Shown here in pieces: positions 8,579 through 15,472 of a stretch of 39,440 nucleotides of DNA. The stretch's first letter is position 1, and the number at the start of each line of letters is the position of its first letter. The notes beneath the pieces were generated by a model. That model saw only the letters and a program-made list of their open reading frames with translations, was not told the origin of the DNA and did not search any database. The stretch comes from Faecalicatena fissicatena (GTDB lineage: Bacteria; Bacillota; Clostridia; Lachnospirales; Lachnospiraceae): contig LDAQ01000058.1 of assembly GCA_001028025.1 (NCBI GenBank), positions 1 to 39,440 of the forward strand, in the 5' to 3' direction. The translations under genes and the position numbers were made by a program.

Positions 8579-9958
8579 ATGGCAAGAATACCTAAAGACA
8601 TTGATAACATCTTTTTTGAAAACACCCCGAAGATTGAAGAGCTGGCCCGGATTTGCGAGGAAAACAATGCAATTGAAAAAGAGCTTTACACGAAATATGA
8701 GGTGAAAAGAGGCCTCCGTGACGTAAATGGTAAAGGTGTATTGGCGGGCTTAACGAACATATCTGATGTTTGCGCTACGAAGATTGTAGATGGGAAAGAA
8801 GTCCCTTGTGCAGGAAACCTCTATTACCGTGGTTACAATATCAAAGAACTTGTAAAAGGATTTCTGGAAGCAAAACATCCTGGATTTGAGGAAACTGCAT
8901 ATCTGCTGCTTTTCGGAAGTCTTCCGACAGAAGCTCAGCTGAATGATTTCCAGGGTATGATTGCGGAAAGGCGGATGCTTCCTCCGAATTTTGTAAGGGA
9001 CGTTATTATGAAGGCGCCGAGCAAAGATATGATGAATATGATTTCCCGGTGCATTTTGAATCTGTATACTTATGATGAGAAAGCGGACGATACATCCATA
9101 CCGAATGTTCTCCGCCAGTGCATGAATCTGATCAGCCAGTTCCCGATGTTAATGGTTTACGGCTATCATGCATATAATTATAGAAGAGGTGAGGATCTAT
9201 ATATTTATGCGCCGTATCCGGAACTTTCTACTGCTGAGAATATTCTGATGATGCTGCGTGAGGACAGAAAATATACAGAACTGGAGGCAAAGATCCTGGA
9301 TATGGCTCTTGTGCTTCATATGGATCACGGCGGTGGTAATAACTCTACATTTACAACACACGTTGTTACTTCTTCCGGAACAGATACTTATTCCACGATC
9401 GCTGCCGCTATGGCATCTCTGAAGGGTCCGAAGCACGGCGGTGCGAATGTAAAAGTTACGCAGATGTTTGATGATATGAAGCAGAATCTTACTGACTGGG
9501 ATGATGATGATCAGATCCGTCAGTACCTGACCAACCTTCTGGACAAGAAAGCGTTCGATAAGAAGGGGCTTATTTATGGAATGGGACATGCGATTTATTC
9601 TATCTCTGATCCAAGAGCTGACATTTTTAAAAAGTTTGTTAAGCAGCTGGCTACCGAGAAGGGATACGATGCAGAATATGCTCTTTATGAGAAGGTAGAA
9701 CATATGGCGCCTGAGATTATCGGCGAAAAGCGCAAGATGTACAAGGGTGTTAATGCGAATGTCGACTTTTACAGCGGCCTTGTTTACAGTATGCTGGATC
9801 TTCCGTCAGCGCTGTATACTCCGATTTTTGCGGCGGCACGTATCGTAGGCTGGAGTGCACACAGACTGGAAGAGCTCAAGAATGTTGATAAGATTATCCG
9901 TCCGGCGTACAAACCACTCGCGCCTTACCGTGATTACATAAAATTAGAGGATAGGTAG
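8579..9958 (+). CDS. gltA: Citrate synthase
   Basis: This 459-residue enzyme condenses oxaloacetate and acetyl-CoA to citrate. The three catalytic residues are in their usual settings: His250 (HMDHGGGNNSTF), His286 (GPKHGGAN) and Asp344 (SDPRAD). The N-terminal extension before the core is typical of clostridial citrate synthases. The ATG at 8579 follows GGGAGAGG at a spacing of about four bases; an in-frame GTG at 8549 lacks a ribosome site. With the hydratase at 236-2503 it can feed the oxidative branch to 2-oxoglutarate and glutamate. The following hydrolase gene begins eight bases after its stop, so the two are probably cotranscribed. Confidence 0.93.
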   Translation: MARIPKDIDNIFFENTPKIEELARICEENNAIEKELYTKYEVKRGLRDVNGKGVLAGLTNISDVCATKIVDGKEVPCAGNLYYRGYNIKELVKGFLEAKHPGFEETAYLLLFGSLPTEAQLNDFQGMIAERRMLPPNFVRDVIMKAPSKDMMNMISRCILNLYTYDEKADDTSIPNVLRQCMNLISQFPMLMVYGYHAYNYRRGEDLYIYAPYPELSTAENILMMLREDRKYTELEAKILDMALVLHMDHGGGNNSTFTTHVVTSSGTDTYSTIAAAMASLKGPKHGGANVKVTQMFDDMKQNLTDWDDDDQIRQYLTNLLDKKAFDKKGLIYGMGHAIYSISDPRADIFKKFVKQLATEKGYDAEYALYEKVEHMAPEIIGEKRKMYKGVNANVDFYSGLVYSMLDLPSALYTPIFAAARIVGWSAHRLEELKNVDKIIRPAYKPLAPYRDYIKLEDR

Positions 9959-9966
9959 TTGATAAA

Positions 9967-10893
9967 ATGAAAGATGAATTTTACTTCCCATCAAAAGATG
10001 GTAATACTGAAATCCATACAATTGAATGGAAGCCGGAAGGCGAAGTAAAAGCAGTTTTGCAGCTTAGCCATGGAATGGTCGAGTATATCAACCGGTATGA
10101 TGAATTTGCAGATTTTCTATGCAGCCAGGGCTATTATGTGGTCGGTAATGACCATCTTGGACATGGCAAGTCCATTCAGGGCAAGACGGAATACGGTTAT
10201 TTTAATGAGAAGTACGGCAACGCCTGTGTGCTGGGAGACATGCATACTCTCAGACAGAGGACGGCCGCAAAGTACCCCGATGTCCCGTATTTTCTGCTTG
10301 GGCACAGCATGGGATCGGCACTGGTGCGTCAGTATATCCAGATGTACGGCAATGGCCTGAGCGGTGTGCTTATCATAGGTGTGGTTGCCGACAAGAGCCG
10401 GGCGACGCTGAAGTTCGCGAAGCGTCTCTGCCGGATTATAGCGGCATTTAAGGGTTGGCACTACCGCAGCAAGCTGATCGACAATCTGGCGATCGGAGGC
10501 TATAACAAGGGCTATAAGCCGTCCAGGACCAGGGCAGACTGGGTGACCAGCGATACTAAGATGGTGGATGCATACGTGGCGGATCCGCTCTGCTCCTTTG
10601 TGTTTACTGTGAATGCTTATTATCACATGTTCTGCGGTATGCTGAAGATGCAGAAAAAAGAGAGCATCTACATGATTCCAAAGACGCTTCCGATGATGAT
10701 TGCGGCAGGAGCTGAGGATCCGGCCGGAGATTTTGGTAAGGGTGTCAGGAAGATCTATGAGAAGTACAAAGCAGCAGGGATCAAGGATGTTACGCTGCGG
10801 CTGTATGCCGGCGACAGACATGAACTGCTCAACGAGACTGACCGGGATCAGGTGTATAAAGATTTGTATGAGTGGCTGGAAAGTAAAATATAA
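9967..10893 (+). CDS. Alpha/beta hydrolase of the monoacylglycerol-lipase (Hydrolase_4) group
   Basis: The 308-residue protein carries HGMVEYINRYDEFADFL, NDHLGHGKS and the nucleophile elbow GHSMGS with Ser114, an order typical of monoacylglycerol lipase and lysophospholipase-like hydrolases. The catalytic histidine is in GDRHELLNETD, a frequent ending for this group. No signal peptide is visible, so it is likely cytoplasmic. Its ribosome site (GAGGATAGG) lies within the last codons of the citrate synthase gene. The physiological substrate is unknown. Confidence 0.85.
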   Translation: MKDEFYFPSKDGNTEIHTIEWKPEGEVKAVLQLSHGMVEYINRYDEFADFLCSQGYYVVGNDHLGHGKSIQGKTEYGYFNEKYGNACVLGDMHTLRQRTAAKYPDVPYFLLGHSMGSALVRQYIQMYGNGLSGVLIIGVVADKSRATLKFAKRLCRIIAAFKGWHYRSKLIDNLAIGGYNKGYKPSRTRADWVTSDTKMVDAYVADPLCSFVFTVNAYYHMFCGMLKMQKKESIYMIPKTLPMMIAAGAEDPAGDFGKGVRKIYEKYKAAGIKDVTLRLYAGDRHELLNETDRDQVYKDLYEWLESKI

Positions 10894-10943
10894 TTTTTTC
10901 ATTTTTCATATCTTATTGTAAATAATGAATGGAGTATTTTGAG

Positions 10944-10974
10944 AAGAGCCGGAAGTGATACCGGTTCTTTTTTT
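10944..10974 (+). terminator. Rho-independent terminator after the citrate synthase/hydrolase operon
   Basis: The stem AAGAGCCGG/CCGGTTCTT contains one G-U pair and an eight-base loop, and is followed by a run of T. Confidence 0.88.
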
Positions 10975-11004
10975 AATCTTAAAAAATCCTTTTAAATCCT
11001 AGTT

Positions 11005-11033
11005 GTTACAAAAAAGTCCTGGCAGGATATACT
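11005..11033 (+). promoter_or_regulatory. Promoter of the 48-residue protein gene
   Basis: GTTACA (11005-11010), a 17-base spacer, and TATACT (11028-11033), about 100 bases before the small gene. Confidence 0.55.
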
Positions 11034-11135
11034 GATTTCTTATAAATTGATAAAAGCAGGAGGAAATACACCATAAAAAAGATTAGGATGTATATGGCGG
11101 CATCTTGTGAACATACTATCAATGAGGTGACGAAT

Positions 11136-11282
11136 ATGGATAAGAAGAAGCAGGAAGAGATCAACGGGCAGAAAAACAGAAATGAATTCAACAGCATTAC
11201 GGAAAAGAAGAAGCCTGAGAATCAGAACCAGACTCACAATGCCCGGAAAGAGGCCTACGACGTGAAGATGAGGCAGGTATAA
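11136..11282 (+). CDS. Small hydrophilic protein of unknown function
   Basis: This predicted 48-residue protein starts MDKKKQEEINGQKNRNEF. It is almost wholly Lys/Glu/Gln/Asn with no hydrophobic segment, so it is probably soluble and perhaps disordered. GAGGTG stands seven bases before the ATG. A promoter lies upstream and a strong hairpin shared with the first small RNA copy follows its stop. An earlier in-frame ATG at 11088 has no ribosome site. I do not recognise the family. The complete transcription unit argues that it is real; its size keeps the confidence moderate. Confidence 0.5.
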   Translation: MDKKKQEEINGQKNRNEFNSITEKKKPENQNQTHNARKEAYDVKMRQV

Positions 11283-11303
11283 GCAGGATCGGAAAAAAAT
11301 GGG

Positions 11304-11452
11304 AAAAGCAGAAGGCCCGGACAGTATCGGCTGTCCGGGCCTCTGGTTATTTTTATAGTTATCTAAAGGAATGAGAGTAAAGTGCGACATCCTGGGTTAC
11401 CCCAAGATGTCTTTACTTTATGAGGGGGGAGATAGTTGTTTATCAACTATCT
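11304..11452 (-). ncRNA. Candidate multicopy C-rich small RNA, copy 1
   Basis: On the minus strand a TATACT box (11459-11464) precedes a predicted start near 11452. The RNA would contain a 5' hairpin (11431-11451, stem GATAGTTG/CAACTATC), then an unpaired C-run opposite G-run 11424-11429, a stem with GACATC/GATGTC around 11385-11410, and a terminator hairpin at 11313-11342. The terminator stem differs entirely from those of the other copies (GCCCGGACAG/CTGTCCGGGC) but keeps the loop CCGATA. The wider repeat extends through the promoter to about 11534. On the plus strand the hairpin also serves as a terminator for the small protein gene. Confidence 0.6.
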
Positions 11453-11584
11453 GACTTTAGTATAAAAGGAAAATGTGTCCAAAGTATGTTATAAATATTA
11501 AAGAAATCGAAAAAATATTATGAAATTCTTAAAATGGAAAAGTGGATCCGGAACCGGTTTACCCTTCTTTTGGGAGGGGATTAT

Positions 11585-11610
11585 ACCCTCCAGACGAAAG
11601 TAAGGAGGGT
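11585..11610 (+). promoter_or_regulatory. Hairpin hiding the toxin ribosome binding site
   Basis: ACCCTCC (11585-11591) pairs perfectly with GGAGGGT (11604-11610), which is the toxin's Shine-Dalgarno sequence. An alternative partner GGAGGG lies just upstream at about 11573-11578. Occluded ribosome sites are a known feature of type I toxin mRNAs. Confidence 0.6.
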
Positions 11611-11616
11611 GCCTAT

Positions 11617-11727
11617 GTGGTTACATACTCTGATCTTATTCAGTTTAGTATACTCATAGCTGCCTTGCAGGTCTGTGTTATCAGATATTCAGGGACAAAA
11701 GGAAATAGCCGCCACTACTACCAATAG
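11617..11727 (+). pseudogene. Frameshifted holin-like type I toxin
   Basis: A GTG start eight bases after AAGGAGG opens a frame beginning MVTYSDLIQFSILIAAL, which matches the putative holin-like toxin family (one short transmembrane helix) of Firmicutes type I toxin-antitoxin systems. After residue 17 the frame departs from the family pattern. Restoring one base after TTGCA at about 11664 gives G-L-C-Y-Q-I-F-R-D-K-R-K and a stop at 11706-11708, the ending expected for the family. As it stands, translation runs on to 11727 with an unrelated tail. I therefore call it inactivated by a one-base deletion. A wrong base in the assembly would give the same appearance. Confidence 0.7.
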
Positions 11728-11793
11728 CGACGGCTGTTGTAACATTAGCTTAATTCATTAATGGGATAAGCCGCTTTCGGTTCCCCTTCTTAT
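11698..11793 (-). ncRNA. Antisense RNA antitoxin of the holin-like toxin
   Basis: On the minus strand TTGAAG (plus 11823-11828) and TATAGT (plus 11800-11805) are separated by 17 bases, a very good sigma-A promoter. It points back across the 3' end of the toxin gene. A hairpin at plus 11707-11735 (AGCCGTC/GGCGGCT on the minus strand, with one G-U pair) followed by a T-rich stretch would end an RNA of about 95 nt that overlaps the last bases of the toxin. This is the normal arrangement for this type I family. Confidence 0.6.
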
Positions 11794-11799
11794 ATTATT

Positions 11800-11828
11800 A
11801 CTATACTATATTTACAGTAGAGCTTCAA
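11800..11828 (-). promoter_or_regulatory. Promoter of the antitoxin RNA
   Basis: Minus-strand TTGAAG, a 17-base spacer, and TATAGT. It appears undamaged even though the toxin frame is broken. Confidence 0.7.
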
Positions 11829-11998
11829 GTCATATGTTTTGCTGTCAGGGGAATATAGTTTATGTAACAAATGAAAAATAAAAAGCGGATATACGCTGAT
11901 TGGAGCAAAACTTGTGCTGTAAATAAGTGCGTTAACAGACTGGAAATTAAGTTCACGATGGAATATTTAATTATGAAATAGGTAAAAATTCAGAACAG

Positions 11999-12135
11999 CA
12001 AAAACCCCTGCAGTATCGGCTACAGGGGTTTTGTTTTTATAGTTATCTAAAGGAATGAGAGTAAAGTGTAACGTCCGGGGTTCCCGGAACGTTTATACTT
12101 TATGAGGGGGGAGATAGTTGTTTATCAACTACCTA
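11999..12135 (-). ncRNA. Candidate multicopy C-rich small RNA, copy 2
   Basis: The minus-strand TATACT is at 12142-12147 and the start is expected near 12135. The 5' hairpin spans 12113-12133; one base differs from copy 1, turning an A-U pair into U-G on the minus strand. The C-run lies opposite G-run 12106-12111. The variable stem here is AACGT-CCGGG/CCCGG-ACGTT, different in sequence from the other copies but still paired. The terminator is CCCCTGTAG/CTGCAGGGG with loop CCGATA (12005-12028) followed by TTTTT. Conserved flanking sequence runs to about 12220. Confidence 0.62.
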
Positions 12136-12244
12136 AGTACAAGTATAAGATATAAATGTGCATAAAGTGTGTCAGTTCTATAAAAGAAGTGGAAAAAATA
12201 TTATAGAATTCTAAAATCTATATTACCAAAAAGATGACAGGCAG

Positions 12245-12268
12245 GGAACACAATGATACTTGTGTTCC
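12245..12268. promoter_or_regulatory. Perfect inverted repeat upstream of gadB
   Basis: GGAACACAA (12245-12253) and TTGTGTTCC (12260-12268) form a nine-base dyad with a six-base centre. No T-run follows, so it is not an obvious terminator. It lies about 90 bases before the gadB -10 and could be a regulator binding site. Confidence 0.4.
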
Positions 12269-12351
12269 GTCCTAAAGTCGGGCGTTTAGTTTCTTACACA
12301 CGAAGAATATGCAAAAAGAACCCATGCCTCTCTGGTTTTTTGTTTCAAAAA

Positions 12352-12360
12352 TGTTATAAT
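12352..12360 (+). promoter_or_regulatory. Extended -10 promoter of gadB
   Basis: TGTTATAAT is a perfect -10 with the TGn extension. The sequence 17 bases upstream (CTGGTT) is a poor -35, as is common for extended -10 promoters. Confidence 0.55.
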
Positions 12361-12414
12361 TAAAGTACAAAATTTTGATAAAGTGGAAGTTTGAATACGC
12401 AAAGGAGTGAAAAT

Positions 12415-13824
12415 ATGCTGCACAATCAAACAGATAAGGAAACTATGTTTAAAGATTCCTATGATACGCCTTTATTTGGCACCTTGGAAGCGGATTCATC
12501 CATTCCCAAAGACCGGATCGGGGAAAATCCGCTGGAGCCGGCGCTTGCGTACCAGTTGATTAAGGATGAGCTGATGAACGAGGGGAACGCCAGATTGAAT
12601 CTGGCGACTTTCTGCCAGACCTATATGGAGGACGAAGCAGTCAAATTGATGGTGGAAACCCTGGAAAAGAATGCGATCGATAAGACAGAGTATCCGCAGA
12701 CCACGGAGATTGAACGCCGCTGCATCAGCATGATCTCTCATCTGTGGAATGCTCCGGAAAATGGGGAATGTGTGGGGACTTCTACCGTTGGTTCTTCAGA
12801 GGCCTGTATGCTCGCCGGGATGGCAATGAAATTCCGCTGGCGAAAACATGCAGAAGAAGCCGGGCTTGACCTGAGTCGAAAACCCAATTTAGTTATTTCA
12901 TCCGGGTATCAGGTGTGCTGGAAAAAATTCTGTGTCTACTGGGATATTGAACTGCGTACCGTTCCGATCACAAGGGACTGCATGAAAATGGATCCTCAAA
13001 AAATGAAGCAGGCCCTGGATGAGTATACAATCGGCGTGGTTGGTATTCTCGGCATTACCTACACCGGTGCCTTTGACGATATTCAGGAGATGGACCGGGT
13101 TCTTTCGGAATACAACCATGCGTGCACCTATCAGATTCCGATTCATGTGGACGCCGCTTCCGGAGGCTTATTTGTTCCGTTCCTCCGTACGGAATTAAAG
13201 TGGGATTTTCGTCTGGAAAACGTGGTTTCCATCAACTGCTCCGGGCATAAGTATGGCCTGGTCTATCCGGGGATTGGATGGGTTCTTTGGAAAGAACGCC
13301 GGTACCTTCCGGAAGAGCTTATCTTTGATGTGGACTACTTAGGGGGAAGCATGCCAACCATGGCGCTCAACTTCTCACGGTCGGCCAGCCAAATGATTGG
13401 ACAGTATTATAACTTTCTTCGGCTTGGCAGGGAGGGGTACCGAAGAATCCAGCAAAAGACGCAGGATGTTGCGGCTTTCCTTGCGCGGAAGATTAAGGAG
13501 ACGGGGGTCTTTGAACTCTACCACGAAGGAACGGACCTTCCCGTAGTGTGCTATGGCCTTCGGGAGGACAACGACAGGGAATGGACCCTTTATGACCTCT
13601 CTGACCGGCTTCTGATGAGAGGGTGGCAGATTCCGACTTACCCGCTTCCGGCCGATCTGGAACAGGTGGTCATTCAAAGAATTGTCTGCCGCTGCGACCT
13701 GGACTATGACATGGCGGAACTGCTGGTCAGGGATTTTATTGAAGCGATCAAAGAGCTGGATAAGGCAACCGTGCTGGTACATGGCAGACAAACGCCGCCG
13801 AAGGTGTATGGGTTTACACATTGA
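12415..13824 (+). CDS. gadB: Glutamate decarboxylase
   Basis: This 469-residue PLP enzyme converts glutamate to 4-aminobutyrate and consumes a proton, the basis of the Gad acid-resistance system. The PLP lysine is Lys279 in CSGHKYGLVYPGIGW. Upstream are HVDAASGG and NAPENGECVGTSTVGSSEA; downstream are FDVDYLGGSMPT and NFSRSASQMIGQYYNFLRLG, all closely as in E. coli GadB. The ATG at 12415 has AAAGGAG upstream; a TTG at 12391 is an unlikely earlier start. No glutamate/GABA antiporter gene (gadC) lies beside it in this window. It stands alone between two copies of the small RNA repeat in the accessory region, so acquisition by transfer is plausible. Confidence 0.95.
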   Translation: MLHNQTDKETMFKDSYDTPLFGTLEADSSIPKDRIGENPLEPALAYQLIKDELMNEGNARLNLATFCQTYMEDEAVKLMVETLEKNAIDKTEYPQTTEIERRCISMISHLWNAPENGECVGTSTVGSSEACMLAGMAMKFRWRKHAEEAGLDLSRKPNLVISSGYQVCWKKFCVYWDIELRTVPITRDCMKMDPQKMKQALDEYTIGVVGILGITYTGAFDDIQEMDRVLSEYNHACTYQIPIHVDAASGGLFVPFLRTELKWDFRLENVVSINCSGHKYGLVYPGIGWVLWKERRYLPEELIFDVDYLGGSMPTMALNFSRSASQMIGQYYNFLRLGREGYRRIQQKTQDVAAFLARKIKETGVFELYHEGTDLPVVCYGLREDNDREWTLYDLSDRLLMRGWQIPTYPLPADLEQVVIQRIVCRCDLDYDMAELLVRDFIEAIKELDKATVLVHGRQTPPKVYGFTH

Positions 13825-13858
13825 GTGCCTGATTGAGAGATGGCCAGGGCTTTGTACT

Positions 13859-13906
13859 AATCACATTTGTAATACGTCTTCATGAGGTATTACAAATGTG
13901 ATTTTT
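13859..13906 (+). terminator. Rho-independent terminator of gadB
   Basis: A perfect 16-base-pair stem (13859-13874 with 13888-13903) with a 13-base loop is followed by T residues. The stem starts AATCACATTTG. Confidence 0.9.
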
Positions 13907-13933
13907 ATGCTTAAATGAGTATTTAATGACAGC

Positions 13934-14073
13934 GAAAACCCCTGCAGTATCGGCTACAGGGGTTTCGTTGTTTTTATAGTTATCTAAAGGAATGAGAGTA
14001 AAGTGCGGCACCCTGTATTATACAGGATGTCCTTACTTTATGAGGGGGGAGATAGTTGTTTATCAACTATCTA
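13934..14073 (-). ncRNA. Candidate multicopy C-rich small RNA, copy 3
   Basis: The minus-strand TATACT is at 14080-14085 and the expected start near 14073. The 5' hairpin is at 14051-14071 and the C-run lies opposite 14044-14049. The variable stem has CCTGTA/TACAGG at its tip, unlike copies 1 and 2. The terminator stem at 13939-13962 has loop CCGATA and a T-run toward 13934. The conserved repeat covers about 13930-14155. On the plus strand this copy follows the gadB terminator. Confidence 0.62.
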
Positions 14074-14270
14074 AGTACAAGTATAAGAGATAAATGTGCA
14101 TAAAGTGTGTCGTTTCTATAAAAGAAGTGGAAAAAATATTATAGAATTATAAAAATTGCACGTTAGGGCATAAAAAGCAGACCTGAATTAAGCGGGTAAG
14201 TGCAGGAAGTATTCGCAGGAAGCATTTTGAATGGCAGTCTTTCCCCGTCCTTTTTCTAGGATGTAGTTTT

Positions 14271-14420
14271 TTATAACTGCATATATTCTTTCGGAGAATA
14301 TCCGCAGAATGCTTTAAACCGCTTGCTAAAATAAAAGACATCCGTATAGCCAACCATATCTGCCACCTCCGCAACTTTGTACTGTCTGGTTTTGAGCAGG
14401 TTCTTTGCCTCTGTCATGCG
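14271..14420 (-). pseudogene. C-terminal remnant of an AraC-family regulator
   Basis: Reading the minus strand from 14420, the segment RMTEAKNLLKTRQYKVAEV and then GYTDVFYFSKRFKAFCGYSP ends at a stop at 14271-14273. This is the second helix-turn-helix and C-terminal end of an AraC/XylS regulator, about 50 residues. The family needs roughly 100 residues for the DNA-binding domain alone and usually 280 or so in total. Immediately upstream, at 14421-14423, an in-frame TAG appears and homology stops, so the 5' part is lost. The break point is the same as that of the divergent glycosidase remnant. Confidence 0.8.
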
Positions 14421-14884
14421 CTATAGAGTGGTACAGGGATTTCATATACTCCTGGAATCCAGCAGCGTCCGAGGCATTAAGAAAGCGCGTCAGGGATTAC
14501 CGGATGGAATCAATGCCGACAGTGTTGTCCGCAGAAGAAGCCTTTTCATCTGAAGCCGGCATTGCTGCCAAAGAAGCAGACAGCTCGCCCGCCGTAGAAA
14601 AAAGCGGTCGTCCAGCCGGTTCAATGCCTGTTTTCTATAAGGCTGCCAGTTTGCATCTGCTCCATTACATTCCGAAAAAGAGGTCGGAGGAGATCTATAC
14701 AATTGAGGATGTGATTCCTCTGTATCATACGGAATTCAGCGTATATGTGGGCGGGCATCACGTGTTGGGAATGCAGCTTGTTCCGGAGGGCAGACCCATT
14801 TCCTGGGAGCAAAGTGACGGATATGTGAGGTTTGAAATTCAAAAAATTGAGGGGCATCAGATGGTTGAGATCAGGTTGGTGTAA
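14421..14884 (+). pseudogene. C-terminal remnant of a glycosidase-like protein
   Basis: An open frame of about 154 residues begins without a start codon or ribosome site at the junction with the AraC remnant, at IEWYRDFIYSWNPAASEALR. It ends in a beta-sandwich-like region, LHLLHYIPKKRSEEIYTIED and then a segment ending GHQMVEIRLV. Such endings are common at the C-termini of large glycoside hydrolases. I cannot assign a family number. A divergent AraC regulator next to a glycosidase is a standard sugar-utilisation arrangement, which supports reading both as one decayed locus. Confidence 0.6.
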
Positions 14885-14995
14885 AGTGGCAGCGCCGGTA
14901 TTAACTGAGCGGATAATGGAGAGATTCTCAAGTATTAGAAAACGAGCGGGAGGTTACAGAAATGCTGTTGACAGAAAAGTGGAGAGATAAAAGGT

Positions 14996-15193
14996 ATGCT
15001 GTATGGGAGACAGTCTGACGCAGATAATAGCATCCCGGTCTGTAACCTGTGGAAAACATCCGGGATTAACAGGAGAACATGGTCTGTCTATGGTGCGGTT
15101 CCGGGGGATGATATGGTCCATTGCTCGAATCAGGGATACGAACTGATCGGGGATGTGATCAGCGGGGCTGTGGTGAGAAGTTTTGGAGTCTGA
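14996..15193 (+). pseudogene. C-terminal remnant of an SGNH/GDSL-type hydrolase
   Basis: The frame contains VCNLWKTSGINRRTWSVYG, followed by GDDMVHCSNQGYELIGD. The latter carries the D-x-x-H-like block of SGNH hydrolases, which supplies catalytic Asp and His close to the C-terminus. The GDS nucleophile block and the first two thirds of the domain are missing. A small frame with a good ribosome site starts at 14962 in another phase and stops at 15018, so a frameshift may also be involved. I regard it as a non-functional fragment. Confidence 0.5.
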
Positions 15194-15244
15194 ACGCAAA
15201 ACTCGTTTTGGCAGAGATAAAATACAAGATTGATTTACAGACAG

Positions 15245-15385
15245 CGAAAACCCCTGCAGTATCGGCTACAGGGGGTTCGTTGTTTTTATAGTTATCTAAA
15301 GGAATGAGAGTAAAGTGCGGCATCCTGTGCATTTCAGAATGCCTTTACTTTATGAGGGGGGAGATAGCTGTTTATCAACTATCTA
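15245..15385 (-). ncRNA. Candidate multicopy C-rich small RNA, copy 4
   Basis: The minus-strand TATACT is at 15392-15397 and the start is expected near 15385. The 5' hairpin at 15363-15383 has one changed base that reads as a G-U pair on the minus strand (C-A on the plus strand). The variable stem GGCATTCTG/CAGGATGCC also has one G-U on the minus strand only. The terminator is at 15251-15274 with loop CCGATA. The conserved upstream part runs into the stop region of the lysozyme gene, which lies on the same strand. Confidence 0.62.
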
Positions 15386-15472
15386 TATACTAGTATAAGA
15401 GGCAAATGTGCATAAAGTATGTCATTTCTATAAAAGAAGTGGGAAAATTATTACCAAATTCTAAAAAAATTA

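Noticed and set aside
11371..11454. A 27-codon plus-strand frame (ATGAGAGTAAAG to TGA) inside repeat copy 1, resembling a small peptide gene.
   Set aside because: The middle of the repeat is 32, 30, 31 and 31 bases long in the four copies, so the frame is not kept, and the changes follow RNA pairing instead.
14147..14374. A minus-strand frame of 75 codons overlapping the AraC remnant in another phase.
   Set aside because: The AraC match lies in a different frame and is clear; this frame has no motif.
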